Source: an uncultured Pelagibacteraceae bacterium (lineage in GTDB: Bacteria; Pseudomonadota; Alphaproteobacteria; Pelagibacterales; Pelagibacteraceae). Taken from it: DNA of 64,000 nucleotides. Below, piece after piece: positions 39,246 to 50,990 of this stretch (positions are counted from its first letter, which is position 1; each line of letters starts with the position of its first letter). Below the pieces are notes generated by a model, which was not told the DNA's origin, ran no database searches, and saw nothing but the letters and a program-made list of their open reading frames with translations. Location: contig CACGEC010000002.1 in the NCBI GenBank assembly GCA_902572005.1, forward strand, positions 24,296 to 88,295, given 5' to 3'. The position numbers and the translations under genes are program-made.

Positions 39246-40823
39246 TTAAACTCCTCCCTTAACTTTTTTTGGTTCAATATTTTTATAAAGAGATTTTTTC
39301 TCTCTTTTAATAAGCATCTTATTTAATGCATTCAAATAAGCATTTGCTGATGCAACTAATGTATCAGTATCTGCAGATTGTCCAACAGTTGTTCTGTCAT
39401 TTTCCTCAATCTTGACACTTACTGTTGCCTGAGCATCTGTTCCCTCAGTTACTGCATGAACTTGATAAAGAGATAATTTTACATCATGAGGATAAAGGTT
39501 TTGAATACATTTAAAGATTGCATCTACTGGGCCATCACCAGTTTGTGAAGTTTCTTTAATTTCTCCAAAAACATCTAAAGTCATGTCAGCTCTTTGTGGC
39601 TCACCTGTTCCAGCAAAAACTTTTAAAGACTTTAAGTTTATAGCATTTATTTTGTTGTCAATAATTAAACTATCATCAACTAACGCAACAATATCTTCGT
39701 CATAAATATGTTTTTTCTTATCTGCTAAAATCTTAAACTTTCCAAAAGCAGCTTGAACGACATCATCGGTAACATCAGTATAACCTAAGTCACTAAGCTT
39801 ATCTTTAAATGCATGTCGACCAGAGTGTTTACCCATAACAAGAGATGTTTTTTTGACACCAACACTTTCTGGTGTCATTATTTCATATGTCTCCCTGTTT
39901 TTAAGCATTCCATCTTGATGAATTCCAGACTCATGAGCAAAAGCATTTTTACCAACAATTGCCTTATTAAATTGGACAGGAAAACCCGTGGCATTAGATA
40001 CAATTTTTGAAGCTTTGCTTATTAGTTCTGTTTTTATTCCTGTCTCATATGGTAATAAATCATCTCTAGTTTTAATTGCCATTACAATTTCTTCTAATGC
40101 AGCATTTCCTGCACGCTCACCTATTCCATTAATAGTACATTCAATTTGTCTAACTCCTGCTGACAATCCAGACAATGCATTAGCAACAGCTAACCCTAAA
40201 TCATTATGGCAATGTGCAGAAATTATTGCTTTATCGATATTAGGGACATTGTTTTTAATGCTTTTTATTGTTTTAGCAAATTCTTCTGGAATTGAATAAC
40301 CAACAGTGTCGGGAATATTGATAGTTGTTGCGCCACATTTTATCGCAAGCTCTATAGTTTTATACATAAAATCTAAATTTGTTCTTGTACCATCCTCACA
40401 TGACCATTCTACGTCATCAGTAAATTTTTTAGCATATGTTACACTTTCTTTTATTGCTCCCAAAACTTGGTCATCTGTCATATTAAGTTTGTGTTTCATA
40501 TGAACTGGACTTGTAGAAATAAAAGTATGGATACGAAATCTTTTCGCATATTTAAGAGACTCATAACATGCGTCTATGTCTTTTTTGGTAGCTCTAGCTA
40601 GTCCACAAGGAATTGAATTTTTTACACTTTTGCTGATTGCGCTAACAGCTTCAAAGTCACCAGGCGATGATATTGGAAAACCAGCTTCAATAATATCAAT
40701 GCCCATTTCATCAAAAACTCTTGAGATTTGAATTTTTTCCTCAACACTCATAGAGGCTCCTGGTGATTGCTCACCATCTCTCATAGTTGTATCGAAAATA
40801 AATACTTTATCTTTATCAGGCAT
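39246..40823 (-). CDS. leuA: 2-isopropylmalate synthase
   Basis: IFDTTMRDGEQSPGASMSVEEKIQISR; SAHCHNDLGLAVANAL; NAFAHESGIHQDGMLKN. Confidence 0.97.
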   Translation of the reverse strand: MPDKDKVFIFDTTMRDGEQSPGASMSVEEKIQISRVFDEMGIDIIEAGFPISSPGDFEAVSAISKSVKNSIPCGLARATKKDIDACYESLKYAKRFRIHTFISTSPVHMKHKLNMTDDQVLGAIKESVTYAKKFTDDVEWSCEDGTRTNLDFMYKTIELAIKCGATTINIPDTVGYSIPEEFAKTIKSIKNNVPNIDKAIISAHCHNDLGLAVANALSGLSAGVRQIECTINGIGERAGNAALEEIVMAIKTRDDLLPYETGIKTELISKASKIVSNATGFPVQFNKAIVGKNAFAHESGIHQDGMLKNRETYEIMTPESVGVKKTSLVMGKHSGRHAFKDKLSDLGYTDVTDDVVQAAFGKFKILADKKKHIYDEDIVALVDDSLIIDNKINAINLKSLKVFAGTGEPQRADMTLDVFGEIKETSQTGDGPVDAIFKCIQNLYPHDVKLSLYQVHAVTEGTDAQATVSVKIEENDRTTVGQSADTDTLVASANAYLNALNKMLIKREKKSLYKNIEPKKVKGGV

Positions 40824-40908
40824 ATTAATTTTTATTAATAGAAATATACAACCTATCGTTTAGATTGCAAAATAAATAAACTATTTTACCCCAATTTGGA
40901 TCTATAAT

Positions 40909-41940
<1,032 letters not shown>

Positions 41941-41949
41941 CTATTTTAT

Positions 41950-42498
41950 TTATTTAAAAACTTCTGCACCTCTTGTCATTGCTATAGCCCCTGTTCTTGA
42001 AGTGCTTGTAAGACCTAGAGGTTTTAATTTTTTACTCATTTTATCAATTTCTCTTCTTAAAGCAGTTATCTGAATTACAACTGATAGCTTTGTTTTATCT
42101 AAAATAACTGGATTAAAGCTTTTACAAACTTTAAGACATTTTTCTATCTTTTTCTTATTACCTACCACTTTTAATAAAGCCATTTCTTTAAAAATTACTT
42201 TTTTATCCTCTCTTTTGAAATCTGCAACTTTATGAACTGGAACTAATTTTTTTAATTGAAGTTTAATCTGATCGATTACTTGTGGAGTACCTGTGGTAAC
42301 AATAGTTATCCTCGAAATATTTTTTGTCTGATCAACTTCAGCTACAGCCAATGACTCAATATTATATCCTCTTCCAGAAAATAACCCTACAACTCTTGCT
42401 AATACTCCAGCTTCATTATCGACCCAAACAACAAATATATGTGTATCAAGTTTACCTAATTTTGTTGGAATACTATAGGCTGATTTTGACTTGACCAT
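41950..42498 (-). CDS. ilvN: Acetolactate synthase small subunit
   Basis: HIFVVWVDNEAGVLARVVGLFSGRGYNIESLAV (ACT domain). Confidence 0.96.
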   Translation of the reverse strand: MVKSKSAYSIPTKLGKLDTHIFVVWVDNEAGVLARVVGLFSGRGYNIESLAVAEVDQTKNISRITIVTTGTPQVIDQIKLQLKKLVPVHKVADFKREDKKVIFKEMALLKVVGNKKKIEKCLKVCKSFNPVILDKTKLSVVIQITALRREIDKMSKKLKPLGLTSTSRTGAIAMTRGAEVFK

Positions 42499-44264
42499 TA
42501 AACTAACGCTTTCCCCTTACCTGTTATTTTATTATCCTCTTTATCATTTGGTCCAAGTATCATTTGATTATGTGGTTTTCCAGATGGTATCATTGGAAAA
42601 CAATTTTCATTTGGATCAACTTGGCAATCAAATATTACAGGACCATTGTGATCAACCATTTCTTTTATCTTTTCATCTAATTCATTAGGATTTTGAGCTT
42701 TAATACCTTTACATCCATAAGCTTCCGCTAATTTTACAAAATCTGGCAATGCTTCAGAGTAGCTCTCTGAATAATTTTTCTCGTGAAGAAGTTCCTGCCA
42801 CTGTCTAACCATTCCCATATACTGATTATTTAAAACAAAGATTTTAATTGGCAAATTATATTGAACAGCAGTCGACATTTCTTGCATAGTCATTAAAACT
42901 GATGCTTCACCAGCTATATCGATAACAAGTTTATCTGGATGAGCAATCTGAACTCCAACTGCAGCCGGAAGACCATAACCCATTGTACCAAGACCTCCAG
43001 ATGTCATCCATCTATTAGGTTTGTTAAATTTATAATGTTGTGCAGCCCACATCTGATGCTGACCAACCTCTGTTGTAATAAATGTATCTTGATTTTTTGT
43101 TAGTTCATATAATCGCTTTACAGCATGTTGAGGTTTAATTGTTTTTTCACTATTAATAAATCCTAAAGAGTCTTTCGTTCTCCATTTCTGAATTTGTTCC
43201 CACCATTTCGAAATATTCTGTTTATTAGAAGTTTTTAACCCATTCTTTTTTTTATTAATATTTTTTATTGCAGACTGTAAAACTTCATTAACATCTCCCA
43301 CTATCGCTAAATCTACTTTGATAATCTTGTTTATTGATGACGGATCAATATCAATATGAACTTTTTTTGAATTTGGTGAAAACTCATCTATCTTTCCAGT
43401 TATCCTATCATCAAATCTTGCACCAATATTAATTAATAAATCACAATCGTGCATAGCATTATTTGCTTCATAGGTTCCATGCATACCAAGCATTCCAATA
43501 AATTGATTGTCATCACCAGGGAAAGCACCTAGTCCTTGTAAGGTAGAAGTAATTGGAAAACCAATTAATCTCACAAACTCTCTTAATGAGTCACTTGCTT
43601 TGGGTCCAGAATTTATAACTCCTCCACCGGTATAAATAACTGGTTTCTTAGCTTTAGATATTAAACTTAAAAGCTCATCTATTTCATTTTGAGAAAATTT
43701 ATTATGTAATTTACCATTGGTTTTTTTTTCTTTTTTTGGCTTTGAATAATTTACTTTTGCAAACTGAATATCTTTTGGAATGTCAACTAAAACTGGACCA
43801 GGTCTTCCTGTTGTTGCAACTTTGAAGGCTTCATGAATAACTCTAGATAAATCTTTTATGTCTTTTACTAACCAATTATGTTTTGTGCATGGTCTTGTAA
43901 TACCAGTGGTATCACATTCTTGAAATGCATCAGTTCCTATTAAATGAGTTGGAACTTGACCAGAAATACAAACTAAGGGAACTGAGTCCATGTAAGCGTC
44001 AGTCAAAGCTGTAACAACATTAGTTGCACCTGGACCTGAAGTAACTAGGACAACGCCTGCTTTTCCAGAAGACCTTGCATAACCTTCAGCTGCATGCCCG
44101 GCTCCTTGCTCATGTCTTACTAGAATGTGTTTGATTGAAGAATGATTTTTTAACTCATCATAAATTGGTAAAACAGCCCCTCCTGGATATCCAAAAATAT
44201 ATTCAACATCTTGATCTTCAAGACATTTAAAAACGATTTCAGCACCAGAATATAATTTAGACAT
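42498..44264 (-). CDS. ilvB: Acetolactate synthase large subunit
   Basis: DVEYIFGYPGGAVLPIYDEL; RHEQGAGHAAEGYARSSGKAGVVLVTSGPGATN. Confidence 0.97.
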   Translation of the reverse strand: MSKLYSGAEIVFKCLEDQDVEYIFGYPGGAVLPIYDELKNHSSIKHILVRHEQGAGHAAEGYARSSGKAGVVLVTSGPGATNVVTALTDAYMDSVPLVCISGQVPTHLIGTDAFQECDTTGITRPCTKHNWLVKDIKDLSRVIHEAFKVATTGRPGPVLVDIPKDIQFAKVNYSKPKKEKKTNGKLHNKFSQNEIDELLSLISKAKKPVIYTGGGVINSGPKASDSLREFVRLIGFPITSTLQGLGAFPGDDNQFIGMLGMHGTYEANNAMHDCDLLINIGARFDDRITGKIDEFSPNSKKVHIDIDPSSINKIIKVDLAIVGDVNEVLQSAIKNINKKKNGLKTSNKQNISKWWEQIQKWRTKDSLGFINSEKTIKPQHAVKRLYELTKNQDTFITTEVGQHQMWAAQHYKFNKPNRWMTSGGLGTMGYGLPAAVGVQIAHPDKLVIDIAGEASVLMTMQEMSTAVQYNLPIKIFVLNNQYMGMVRQWQELLHEKNYSESYSEALPDFVKLAEAYGCKGIKAQNPNELDEKIKEMVDHNGPVIFDCQVDPNENCFPMIPSGKPHNQMILGPNDKEDNKITGKGKALV

Positions 44265-44316
44265 TCATGCAATCTAGCTGAAGTTGTGCTAATTGGTCAA
44301 GACTAATGAGAAATTT

Positions 44317-45225
44317 CTAAAATTTTTTTAAAAATTTATCTAAGCTATTAGGGTTCATTTTGTTCCATTCTTGCATATGACCTCTCCCCCATGTGCTTTG
44401 CCTTTTGGCATATTGCCTTGTCTTTATTGATATTTTTTCAATAACTTCCTCTTTTTTAATTTTTTTAGCAAGATATTCTCGAACTTCATTGATCCCAATC
44501 GCTTTACTAGCGCTTTTATTTTTAGAGACTCTTAATTTGAGAAATTTTTTAACTTCCTGAATCGCTCCGCTTTTTATCATTTCATTAGCCCTAGTCTCAA
44601 TTTTTTTGATGAGGTCTTTTCGTGGGAAATCAATATAAATTTTGTAAAAATCGGCTTTTTCATAATTTGATTTAGTATTCTTAAACCAATCATACATAGA
44701 TTTTTTTGTAAATAATTTCACCTCATAAGCTCTAATTGATCTCTGGGTATCAGATGAATTAATTTTTTTTGTTACTAAAGGGTCTAGCTTAACTAGTTTT
44801 GTGAAAAATTTTTTTTGACCAAGTTTTAAATGTAAAGATCTTATTTTTTTTCTTAATTGAATTGGAATATTGGGAATACTCACCAAACCTTCAGTTAAAG
44901 ATTTAAAATAAAGCCCTGTGCCTCCAACTAAAATTGGTATTTTATTCTTTTTTTTTAAATCTATAATTTTTTTATCGATGAGTTTAAGCCAATCACCAGT
45001 TGAAAAATTTTTATTTACACTAAGAAAACCATATAGATGATGTTTAATATTTTGATAATCTTTTTTATAAGGTCTGGCTGATAAAATCTTTAATTCTTTG
45101 TAAATTTGCATACTGTCAGCATTGATAATTTCACCATTAATTTTTTTAGCTAATTTAATTGCAAACTCAGATTTACCAGATGCTGTAGGTCCATAAATCA
45201 AAAAAATTTTGGATTTAAAATCCAT
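44317..45225 (-). CDS. miaA: tRNA dimethylallyltransferase
   Basis: IYGPTASGKSEFAIKLAKKINGEIINADSMQIYKELKILSARP; ILVGGTGLYF; KTRQYAKRQSTW. Confidence 0.96.
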   Translation of the reverse strand: MDFKSKIFLIYGPTASGKSEFAIKLAKKINGEIINADSMQIYKELKILSARPYKKDYQNIKHHLYGFLSVNKNFSTGDWLKLIDKKIIDLKKKNKIPILVGGTGLYFKSLTEGLVSIPNIPIQLRKKIRSLHLKLGQKKFFTKLVKLDPLVTKKINSSDTQRSIRAYEVKLFTKKSMYDWFKNTKSNYEKADFYKIYIDFPRKDLIKKIETRANEMIKSGAIQEVKKFLKLRVSKNKSASKAIGINEVREYLAKKIKKEEVIEKISIKTRQYAKRQSTWGRGHMQEWNKMNPNSLDKFLKKF

Positions 45226-45228
45226 AAA

Positions 45229-46635
45229 TTAATCTAACTTAACACCTATATATCTTCTTTGATTTTGACTGTTATAGATTACTAATAGAATTGTTTTTTG
45301 ATTGCTATTTAAAACTTTTTTTACAGCTTGATCAAGATCATTTACGTTACGTATTTTTTTCTTTTGAGCCTCAAGAATAACACTGTTAACTTCAACTGAA
45401 TTAAATAGCGGACTGTCATTTTCAATTTTAGTTATTACCAATCCTGTAGTTTGGTTAGGTAAATTTCTAGATTTTATATCCTCTTTTGTAATTTCTCTTA
45501 CAGAAATTTTTAAATTTTCTACTCCAGATTCTTTTTGAGGTTTCTCTTTTTCTGCAACCTTAAAGTCCTCGGAAGTTTCTAAACGTCCAAGTGTAATTGT
45601 TTTAACAATTTCTTTTTTATTTCTCCAAATTTTTACTTGAACTTTTTTTCCAACTTCAGTTCGAGCAACAATTATTGGAAGTTGTTTCATCTCCTGAATT
45701 CTCTCTCCATCAAATTCTAGTATGATATCACCTGCTTTAACTCCTGCTTTTTCAGAAGGGCTGTTTTGTGCAACACTTGCTACTAGTGCTCCTCTTGGTT
45801 CATCTAATTTTTCAATCTCAGCTATTTCTTTTGTCACATCTTGAATTCTAACTCCTAACCATCCTCTTTTTGTTTCACCAAATTCAATTAATTGGTCAAT
45901 AACTATTTTTGCATTGTTAGAAGGTATAGAAAAACCAATTCCAATTGAACCATTCCTTCCTAGAATAGCTGTATTAATTCCAATAACATCTCCGTTCATG
46001 TCAAATAATGGTCCACCAGAATTTCCTGAATTAATTGAAGCATCGGTTTGGATGTAATCTTCGTATCTTGATAATCCGATTGATCGGTTTCTTGCAGAAA
46101 TTATTCCTGATGTTACTGTTCCCCCTAGACCGAAAGGATTTCCGATCGCAATAACCCAATCACCTATCCTTGCTTTGTCTGAGTTACCAAATTTTACAGG
46201 CACAAAATTTTCGTCAGTTTCTAATTGAAGGACTGCAATATCTGAAAGTGGATCAGCTCCAATTACCTTGGCATTAAATTCTTTATCACCATTAACACGT
46301 ACAATAATGTCTTCAGCATCACTTATCACGTGGTTGTTAGTTACTACAATTCCTTTTTCGTTAATTATAAAACCTGAGCCTAGTGCTGAAGATTTCCTCT
46401 CTTGTGGTGCACCAAACTCTTTAAACATATCCTCAAAGGGTGATCCTGGGGGGAATTGAAAAGGGAATGGGTTGGTTTGTGTGGTTATTATTGTTGTAGT
46501 AGAAATATTTACAACAGATGGCATTAATTTTTCTGCTAAGTCTGCAAATGACCCTGGAATATTTTGTGAAATAGAGCTTGTTTGAAAGCTTATGACTAAA
46601 AAAAATGATAGGAAAATTGACTTAAATCTATTCAT
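45229..46635 (-). CDS. DegP/DegQ-like periplasmic serine protease with PDZ domains
   Basis: GSGFIINEKGIVVTNNHVI; IQTDASINSGNSGGPLFDMNG; PDZ GWLGVRIQDVT. Confidence 0.95.
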   Translation of the reverse strand: MNRFKSIFLSFFLVISFQTSSISQNIPGSFADLAEKLMPSVVNISTTTIITTQTNPFPFQFPPGSPFEDMFKEFGAPQERKSSALGSGFIINEKGIVVTNNHVISDAEDIIVRVNGDKEFNAKVIGADPLSDIAVLQLETDENFVPVKFGNSDKARIGDWVIAIGNPFGLGGTVTSGIISARNRSIGLSRYEDYIQTDASINSGNSGGPLFDMNGDVIGINTAILGRNGSIGIGFSIPSNNAKIVIDQLIEFGETKRGWLGVRIQDVTKEIAEIEKLDEPRGALVASVAQNSPSEKAGVKAGDIILEFDGERIQEMKQLPIIVARTEVGKKVQVKIWRNKKEIVKTITLGRLETSEDFKVAEKEKPQKESGVENLKISVREITKEDIKSRNLPNQTTGLVITKIENDSPLFNSVEVNSVILEAQKKKIRNVNDLDQAVKKVLNSNQKTILLVIYNSQNQRRYIGVKLD

Positions 46636-46636
46636 A

Positions 46637-46822
46637 TTAATTTTTAACGTAATAAATGATTACAAATCCCAATATCATAAAGATTAAACCTCCAGTTCTT
46701 AACTGACTATCTTTAATTAACTCAATTTTTTTTAACATACTTTTCATTTTTGATGGAAATATGGCATATAAAATACCTTCAATGAATAAGAAGAGACCAA
46801 ATGCTATGATCAATTCTCTCAT
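46637..46822 (-). CDS. DUF2065-like small membrane protein
   Basis: 61 aa, two TM; ELIIAFGLFLFIEGILYAIFPSKMKSMLKKI; next to hflC/degP as in other proteobacteria. Confidence 0.82.
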   Translation of the reverse strand: MRELIIAFGLFLFIEGILYAIFPSKMKSMLKKIELIKDSQLRTGGLIFMILGFVIIYYVKN

Positions 46823-46828
46823 AAGTGG

Positions 46829-47698
46829 TTATTGAGATTTAGGTTTTATATTTCCAAAGAATTTAAAAAACTCACTGTCTGGTGAGAGAATTAATGAAGT
46901 CTCACCACCAATTAAAGCTTTTTCGTAAGCTTGCATGGCTCTGTAAAATGCAAAAAACTCTGGATCCTGTCCAAATGCACTAGCAAAAATATTGTTTCGC
47001 TTACCGTCCCCTTCTCCCTTCATGATCTCAGATTTTTTTTGAGCATCTGCTAAAATCACAGTTACCTCTTTATCTGCAGTAGATGTAATCGTTACTGCCA
47101 TCTCTGCACCTCTTGCTCTAAATTCTTTTGCTTCTCGCTCTCTTTCAGTTTGCATTCTTCTAAAAATTGCGTCACTGTTTGCCTGTGGAAGGTCTGCTCT
47201 CTTTATTCTCACATCATTAATTTTAATTCCAAAATTTTCAGCCTCATTATTCACACCTTCTTGAATTAAAGCCATTTGCTTAGTTCTATCTTCTGATAAA
47301 AGGGTTTGTAATTCTTGCTGCCCTAAAACATTTCTAATTCTTGAATTAATAATTGTTGCTAATCTTGATCTTGCAACTCTTTCGTTTCCAACTGAGATGT
47401 AAAACTTAAGAGGGTCAACAATTTGAAATCTTGCAAATGCATCTACAATTAATCTTTTTTGGTCTGATGCAATCACTTCTTCTGGTGGAGTATCCAAGTT
47501 AAGAATTCTTTTATCTAAGAAAACAACGTTTTGAATAAATGGAATCTTAAAATTTAATCCTGGTTTTGAAATTATTCTTTTTGGGTCACCAAATTGAAGA
47601 ACGATTGCTTGGTTTACTTCTTTTACTATAAAGATTGAAAAAAATGCTACTGCAGCAAGTGCAACAATTATTCCAGCTATAACTTTTCCCATATTCAT
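46829..47698 (-). CDS. hflC: HflC, FtsH modulator (SPFH family)
   Basis: VKEVNQAIVLQFGDPKRIISKPGLNFKIPFIQNVVFLDKR. Confidence 0.94.
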   Translation of the reverse strand: MNMGKVIAGIIVALAAVAFFSIFIVKEVNQAIVLQFGDPKRIISKPGLNFKIPFIQNVVFLDKRILNLDTPPEEVIASDQKRLIVDAFARFQIVDPLKFYISVGNERVARSRLATIINSRIRNVLGQQELQTLLSEDRTKQMALIQEGVNNEAENFGIKINDVRIKRADLPQANSDAIFRRMQTEREREAKEFRARGAEMAVTITSTADKEVTVILADAQKKSEIMKGEGDGKRNNIFASAFGQDPEFFAFYRAMQAYEKALIGGETSLILSPDSEFFKFFGNIKPKSQ

Positions 47699-47699
47699 T

Positions 47700-48806
47700 T
47701 TAATTGGTCGCTTTCTTTTTACTTAATTCTGGTAATGGAAGATAAGGAACTACACCTGAGCCAGCATTCTTCTCGATAATTACCTTATCAATATCAGCTA
47801 AAACTTTTTCCATTGTTTCCAAATACATTCTCTCTTGTGTTACTGATTTTGCATTTTTATACTCATTATAAATTGCTAAAAATCTACTTGCTTCACCCTC
47901 AGCTTTAGCAACAACTTCTTTTTTATATGCTTCAGCAGCTTGAAGAATTTTTTGAGCCTCACCTCTAGCCCTAGGGATTACATCATTAGCATATGCTTCA
48001 GCCTCGTTTTTTGATCTTTCCATATCTGCTCTTGCCGCTTGAACATCTCTAAAAGCATCAATCACCTGATCCGGTGGGTCTGCTTTTTGAGTTTGTACTT
48101 GAGTAATTTGAATACCACTTGTGTATTCATCTAAAATTTTTTGAATAATTTCTTGGGTGTCAGTTTCTATTAAAGATCTTCCCTCTGTTAAAATAGGCTG
48201 AATATCAGATCTTGCTATTACTTCTCTCATTGCAGTTTCTGCTGCTGCTTTTACTGTGCCCTCTGGATCTTGAATTTTAAAAAGGAAATTTCCTGCATCT
48301 TTTATTACCCAAAAAACTGAAAAATCAATATTCACAATATTTTCATCACCAGTTAACATCAAACTTTCTTGAGGAACATCAGCAACTCCTCCCGATGAAG
48401 AAAATCCACTATCTCTCTCAGATCTAAATCCTATATCAATTCTGTTAACTTTTGTAACTTTTGGAGTGAGTACAGACTCAACTGGAAAGGGGATATGATA
48501 GTTTAAGCCTGGTTGAGTTGTTTTCACAAATTTTCCAAATCTTAAAACCACTCCTTGCTCATCAGGTAAAACCCTATAAAGACCACTTGCCAACCAAACA
48601 AAGCCTAATACAATTAAAACTAAAATTGCTTGTTTACCACCAGATGAACTACCTCCAGGTAAAAATTTTTTAATCTTTTCTTGAAATTCTCTAATTATCT
48701 TATCTAAATCAGGTGGTGTTGGTCCTCTTCCAGATCCATTACCACTTCCACCTCCGGGAGGTGTTCCCCAAGGGCTTCCGCCTCTTTGTTGAAAATCATC
48801 TGACAT
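47700..48806 (-). CDS. hflK: HflK, FtsH modulator (SPFH family)
   Basis: Gly-rich N-terminus; YRVLPDEQGVVLRFGKFVKTTQPGLNYHIPFPVE; AEASRFLAIYNEYKNAKSVTQERMYLETMEKVL. Confidence 0.94.
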   Translation of the reverse strand: MSDDFQQRGGSPWGTPPGGGSGNGSGRGPTPPDLDKIIREFQEKIKKFLPGGSSSGGKQAILVLIVLGFVWLASGLYRVLPDEQGVVLRFGKFVKTTQPGLNYHIPFPVESVLTPKVTKVNRIDIGFRSERDSGFSSSGGVADVPQESLMLTGDENIVNIDFSVFWVIKDAGNFLFKIQDPEGTVKAAAETAMREVIARSDIQPILTEGRSLIETDTQEIIQKILDEYTSGIQITQVQTQKADPPDQVIDAFRDVQAARADMERSKNEAEAYANDVIPRARGEAQKILQAAEAYKKEVVAKAEGEASRFLAIYNEYKNAKSVTQERMYLETMEKVLADIDKVIIEKNAGSGVVPYLPLPELSKKKATN

Positions 48807-48857
48807 ATGACAATCTATATAATGTCTTTATGTAGAAAAACAAGATAAGATCCGAAT

Positions 48858-49682
48858 ATGCCAAAGGAAAAGCCAGCATTAAATGACGCAATGAGAAAAA
48901 AAATGAGTGAAAAAGTGCATGAAAAAAACCCAATTAAAGGAACAAAATTTACTATAGCAATCTCTAGTGCTAAAGGTGGTGTAGGAAAATCTACTTTCGC
49001 TACTAATCTTGCTTTAGCCTTAAAAAAAATTGGTTGTAAGGTCGGATTATTAGATGCAGATATTTATGGTCCATCAATTCCAAAGATGCTCGGTATAAAT
49101 GATAAACCAAAAAGCGATGGTCAGAAATTAGAGCCAATTATCAAATATGATATTCAATGTATGTCTATTGGTTTTTTAACTGATCAACAAACACCAATGA
49201 TTTGGCGTGGTCCTATGGTAACTAGCGCGATAAAAACCTTTACACAAAAAGTTGATTGGAAAGATTTGGACTTTATTATTGTTGATATGCCACCAGGAAC
49301 TGGAGATACTCAATTAACTTTTTCTCAAGATATTAAAATGGACGGAGCTATCATCGTATCCACTCCTCAAGAAGTAGCTTTGCTCGATGTCAAAAGAGGA
49401 ATTAAAATGTTTGATAAATTGGGAGTAAAAATTTTAGGTTTAGTTGACAACATGAGTTTTTTCATAGGAGATGATGGTAAAAAATATAAAATTTTCGGTG
49501 AAGGGGGTGTAAAAAAAACTGCTAATGAATTTAACAAAGAATTTTTAGGAGAAATACCAATTAACTCTGAAGTTGGAAAAAATGGAGATGAAGGTAAGCC
49601 AATAGTTGAAGCAAATCCCGAGCATGAAATTTCAAAAATATACTTGAATTTTGCTAACAAGATTAAATCAACTTATCTTTAA
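48858..49682 (+). CDS. mrp: Mrp/ApbC/NBP35-family Fe-S carrier ATPase
   Basis: [62 protein letters not shown] is 274 aa without the usual N-terminal FeS assembly domain. Confidence 0.93.
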   Translation: MPKEKPALNDAMRKKMSEKVHEKNPIKGTKFTIAISSAKGGVGKSTFATNLALALKKIGCKVGLLDADIYGPSIPKMLGINDKPKSDGQKLEPIIKYDIQCMSIGFLTDQQTPMIWRGPMVTSAIKTFTQKVDWKDLDFIIVDMPPGTGDTQLTFSQDIKMDGAIIVSTPQEVALLDVKRGIKMFDKLGVKILGLVDNMSFFIGDDGKKYKIFGEGGVKKTANEFNKEFLGEIPINSEVGKNGDEGKPIVEANPEHEISKIYLNFANKIKSTYL

Positions 49683-50610
49683 GATCAAAAGCTACCATTA
49701 ATTCATTCCATTCTCTTTTTGAAAGCCCAGAACTCTCTATATCAACTTTTTCACCTTTAATAAGTTTTTGAATTATTAATTTTCCTTTTGCTGAGACTTC
49801 TGTACCACCTACTCGATAATCCATAAAAGCATCATAAGTTATTGGAACCCATTTTTTTACTGTATCCAACATAATATCTGCATAAACTCTAATCTCATAT
49901 TGAGCATGACTATCAGCCCTTAATCTTAAAAAGTTCATTAAGTTAAGTAAATCAGTTTTCCAATACCACTGAGTATAAGTATTTAAAGTCAAATTCATTC
50001 TGGCTAGTTCTCTTGCTAATCCTTTTTTATTTTCATCAATTGTAGAGCCATCAAATCTTTCATTTAGCATCATCTCATAATTGTCATAAGTTCTTTCTGC
50101 ATCATTTTTCAAAAGTTCTAAAACCTCTTTCGCTTGATCTCCCTCAATAACTTCGCCCCTGCCTTGTCTGTTGCTAGATGATTGTGCGGCTAGATTTTCT
50201 TTTGATGGTAAGTAAAATTCTTTATCCAGAATAGAGTATCGAGCAGAATATTCGTTAACGTTTGCAGTCCTATGTCTAATCCATTGTCGTGCAATAAATA
50301 TTGGAAGTTTAACATGATACTTGATTTCACACATTTCAAATGGGGTGCTATGCCAATGTCTCATCAAATATTTTATTAAACCGGCGTCAGTAGAAACTTG
50401 TTTGGTTCCTTTTCCATATGAAACTCTTGCAGACTGTACAATTGAAGTGTCATCACCCATATAATCAATTACTCTCACAAATCCATGGTCAAGCGCTGGC
50501 ATTGCCTCATATAAAATCTTCTCTAACTCAGGTGCAGTAACTCTTTTTGTTGGATTTTGTTGAGATTGTTGATCCTTAATTTCTTGTGATTGTTCTTTTG
50601 TTAATTTCAT
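49663..50610 (-). CDS. thyX: Flavin-dependent thymidylate synthase
   Basis: [21 protein letters not shown] (RHR motif); start MKLTKEQSQ at 50610 preferred over 50733, which would overlap ssrA. Confidence 0.95.
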   Translation of the reverse strand: MKLTKEQSQEIKDQQSQQNPTKRVTAPELEKILYEAMPALDHGFVRVIDYMGDDTSIVQSARVSYGKGTKQVSTDAGLIKYLMRHWHSTPFEMCEIKYHVKLPIFIARQWIRHRTANVNEYSARYSILDKEFYLPSKENLAAQSSSNRQGRGEVIEGDQAKEVLELLKNDAERTYDNYEMMLNERFDGSTIDENKKGLARELARMNLTLNTYTQWYWKTDLLNLMNFLRLRADSHAQYEIRVYADIMLDTVKKWVPITYDAFMDYRVGGTEVSAKGKLIIQKLIKGEKVDIESSGLSKREWNELMVAFDLKDKLI

Positions 50611-50618
50611 GATTTTTA

Positions 50619-50646
50619 TTGAATCTCTTTTAATTGCTTTTATATT
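50619..50646 (+). promoter_or_regulatory. Putative ssrA promoter
   Basis: TTGAAT (50619-50624), 16-nt spacer, TATATT (50641-50646), just upstream of the tmRNA acceptor piece. Confidence 0.5.
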
Positions 50647-50651
50647 AATAG

Positions 50652-50955
50652 TGTTGGCTTGCCAACTACGACGATAAACGAATTTCGTAATAACCACTGC
50701 GGACGTGGGGGCAGTACCCACCACCTCCACCATTTACAACTTATGGGGGTGAACTAGATTCGACGGGTGTCTAAAGGCTATTCTTTCGTCCGGAATTGTT
50801 CCTCCGTAAAGGGCTAATTTATAATTGCTAACGAAAGTTACGCACTTGCTGCCTAATTAATTTTATTAATTATGTAGACGGGGTTTGGGGCACCTGGCAA
50901 CAGAACGCCCCTACTCATTTGTTAATTTAGTTTGCAGTATCAACGTTATTTAAAA
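50652..50955 (+). ncRNA. ssrA: tmRNA, circularly permuted two-piece type; tag ANESYALAA
   Basis: Acceptor 3' strand CACCTCC-ACCA (50722-50732) precedes the 5' strand GGGGGTGAACTAGATTCGACGGG (50745-), separated by TTTACAACTTAT; tag ORF GCT AAC GAA AGT TAC GCA CTT GCT GCC TAA (50827-50856). The 3' end is approximate. Confidence 0.92.
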
Positions 50956-50990
50956 AATACAACCAAGGGATTCGGCCTGTGTTCGGAATT

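Noticed and set aside
39988-40299. 103-aa antisense ORF opposite leuA
   Set aside because: Fully within leuA, which has unambiguous motifs.
50960-50990. Possible ssrA terminator at GATTCGGCCTGTGTTCGGAATTTTATTT
   Set aside because: ATTCGG and CGGAAT are not complementary over a useful length; only a 4-bp ATTC/GAAT stem, so no terminator called.
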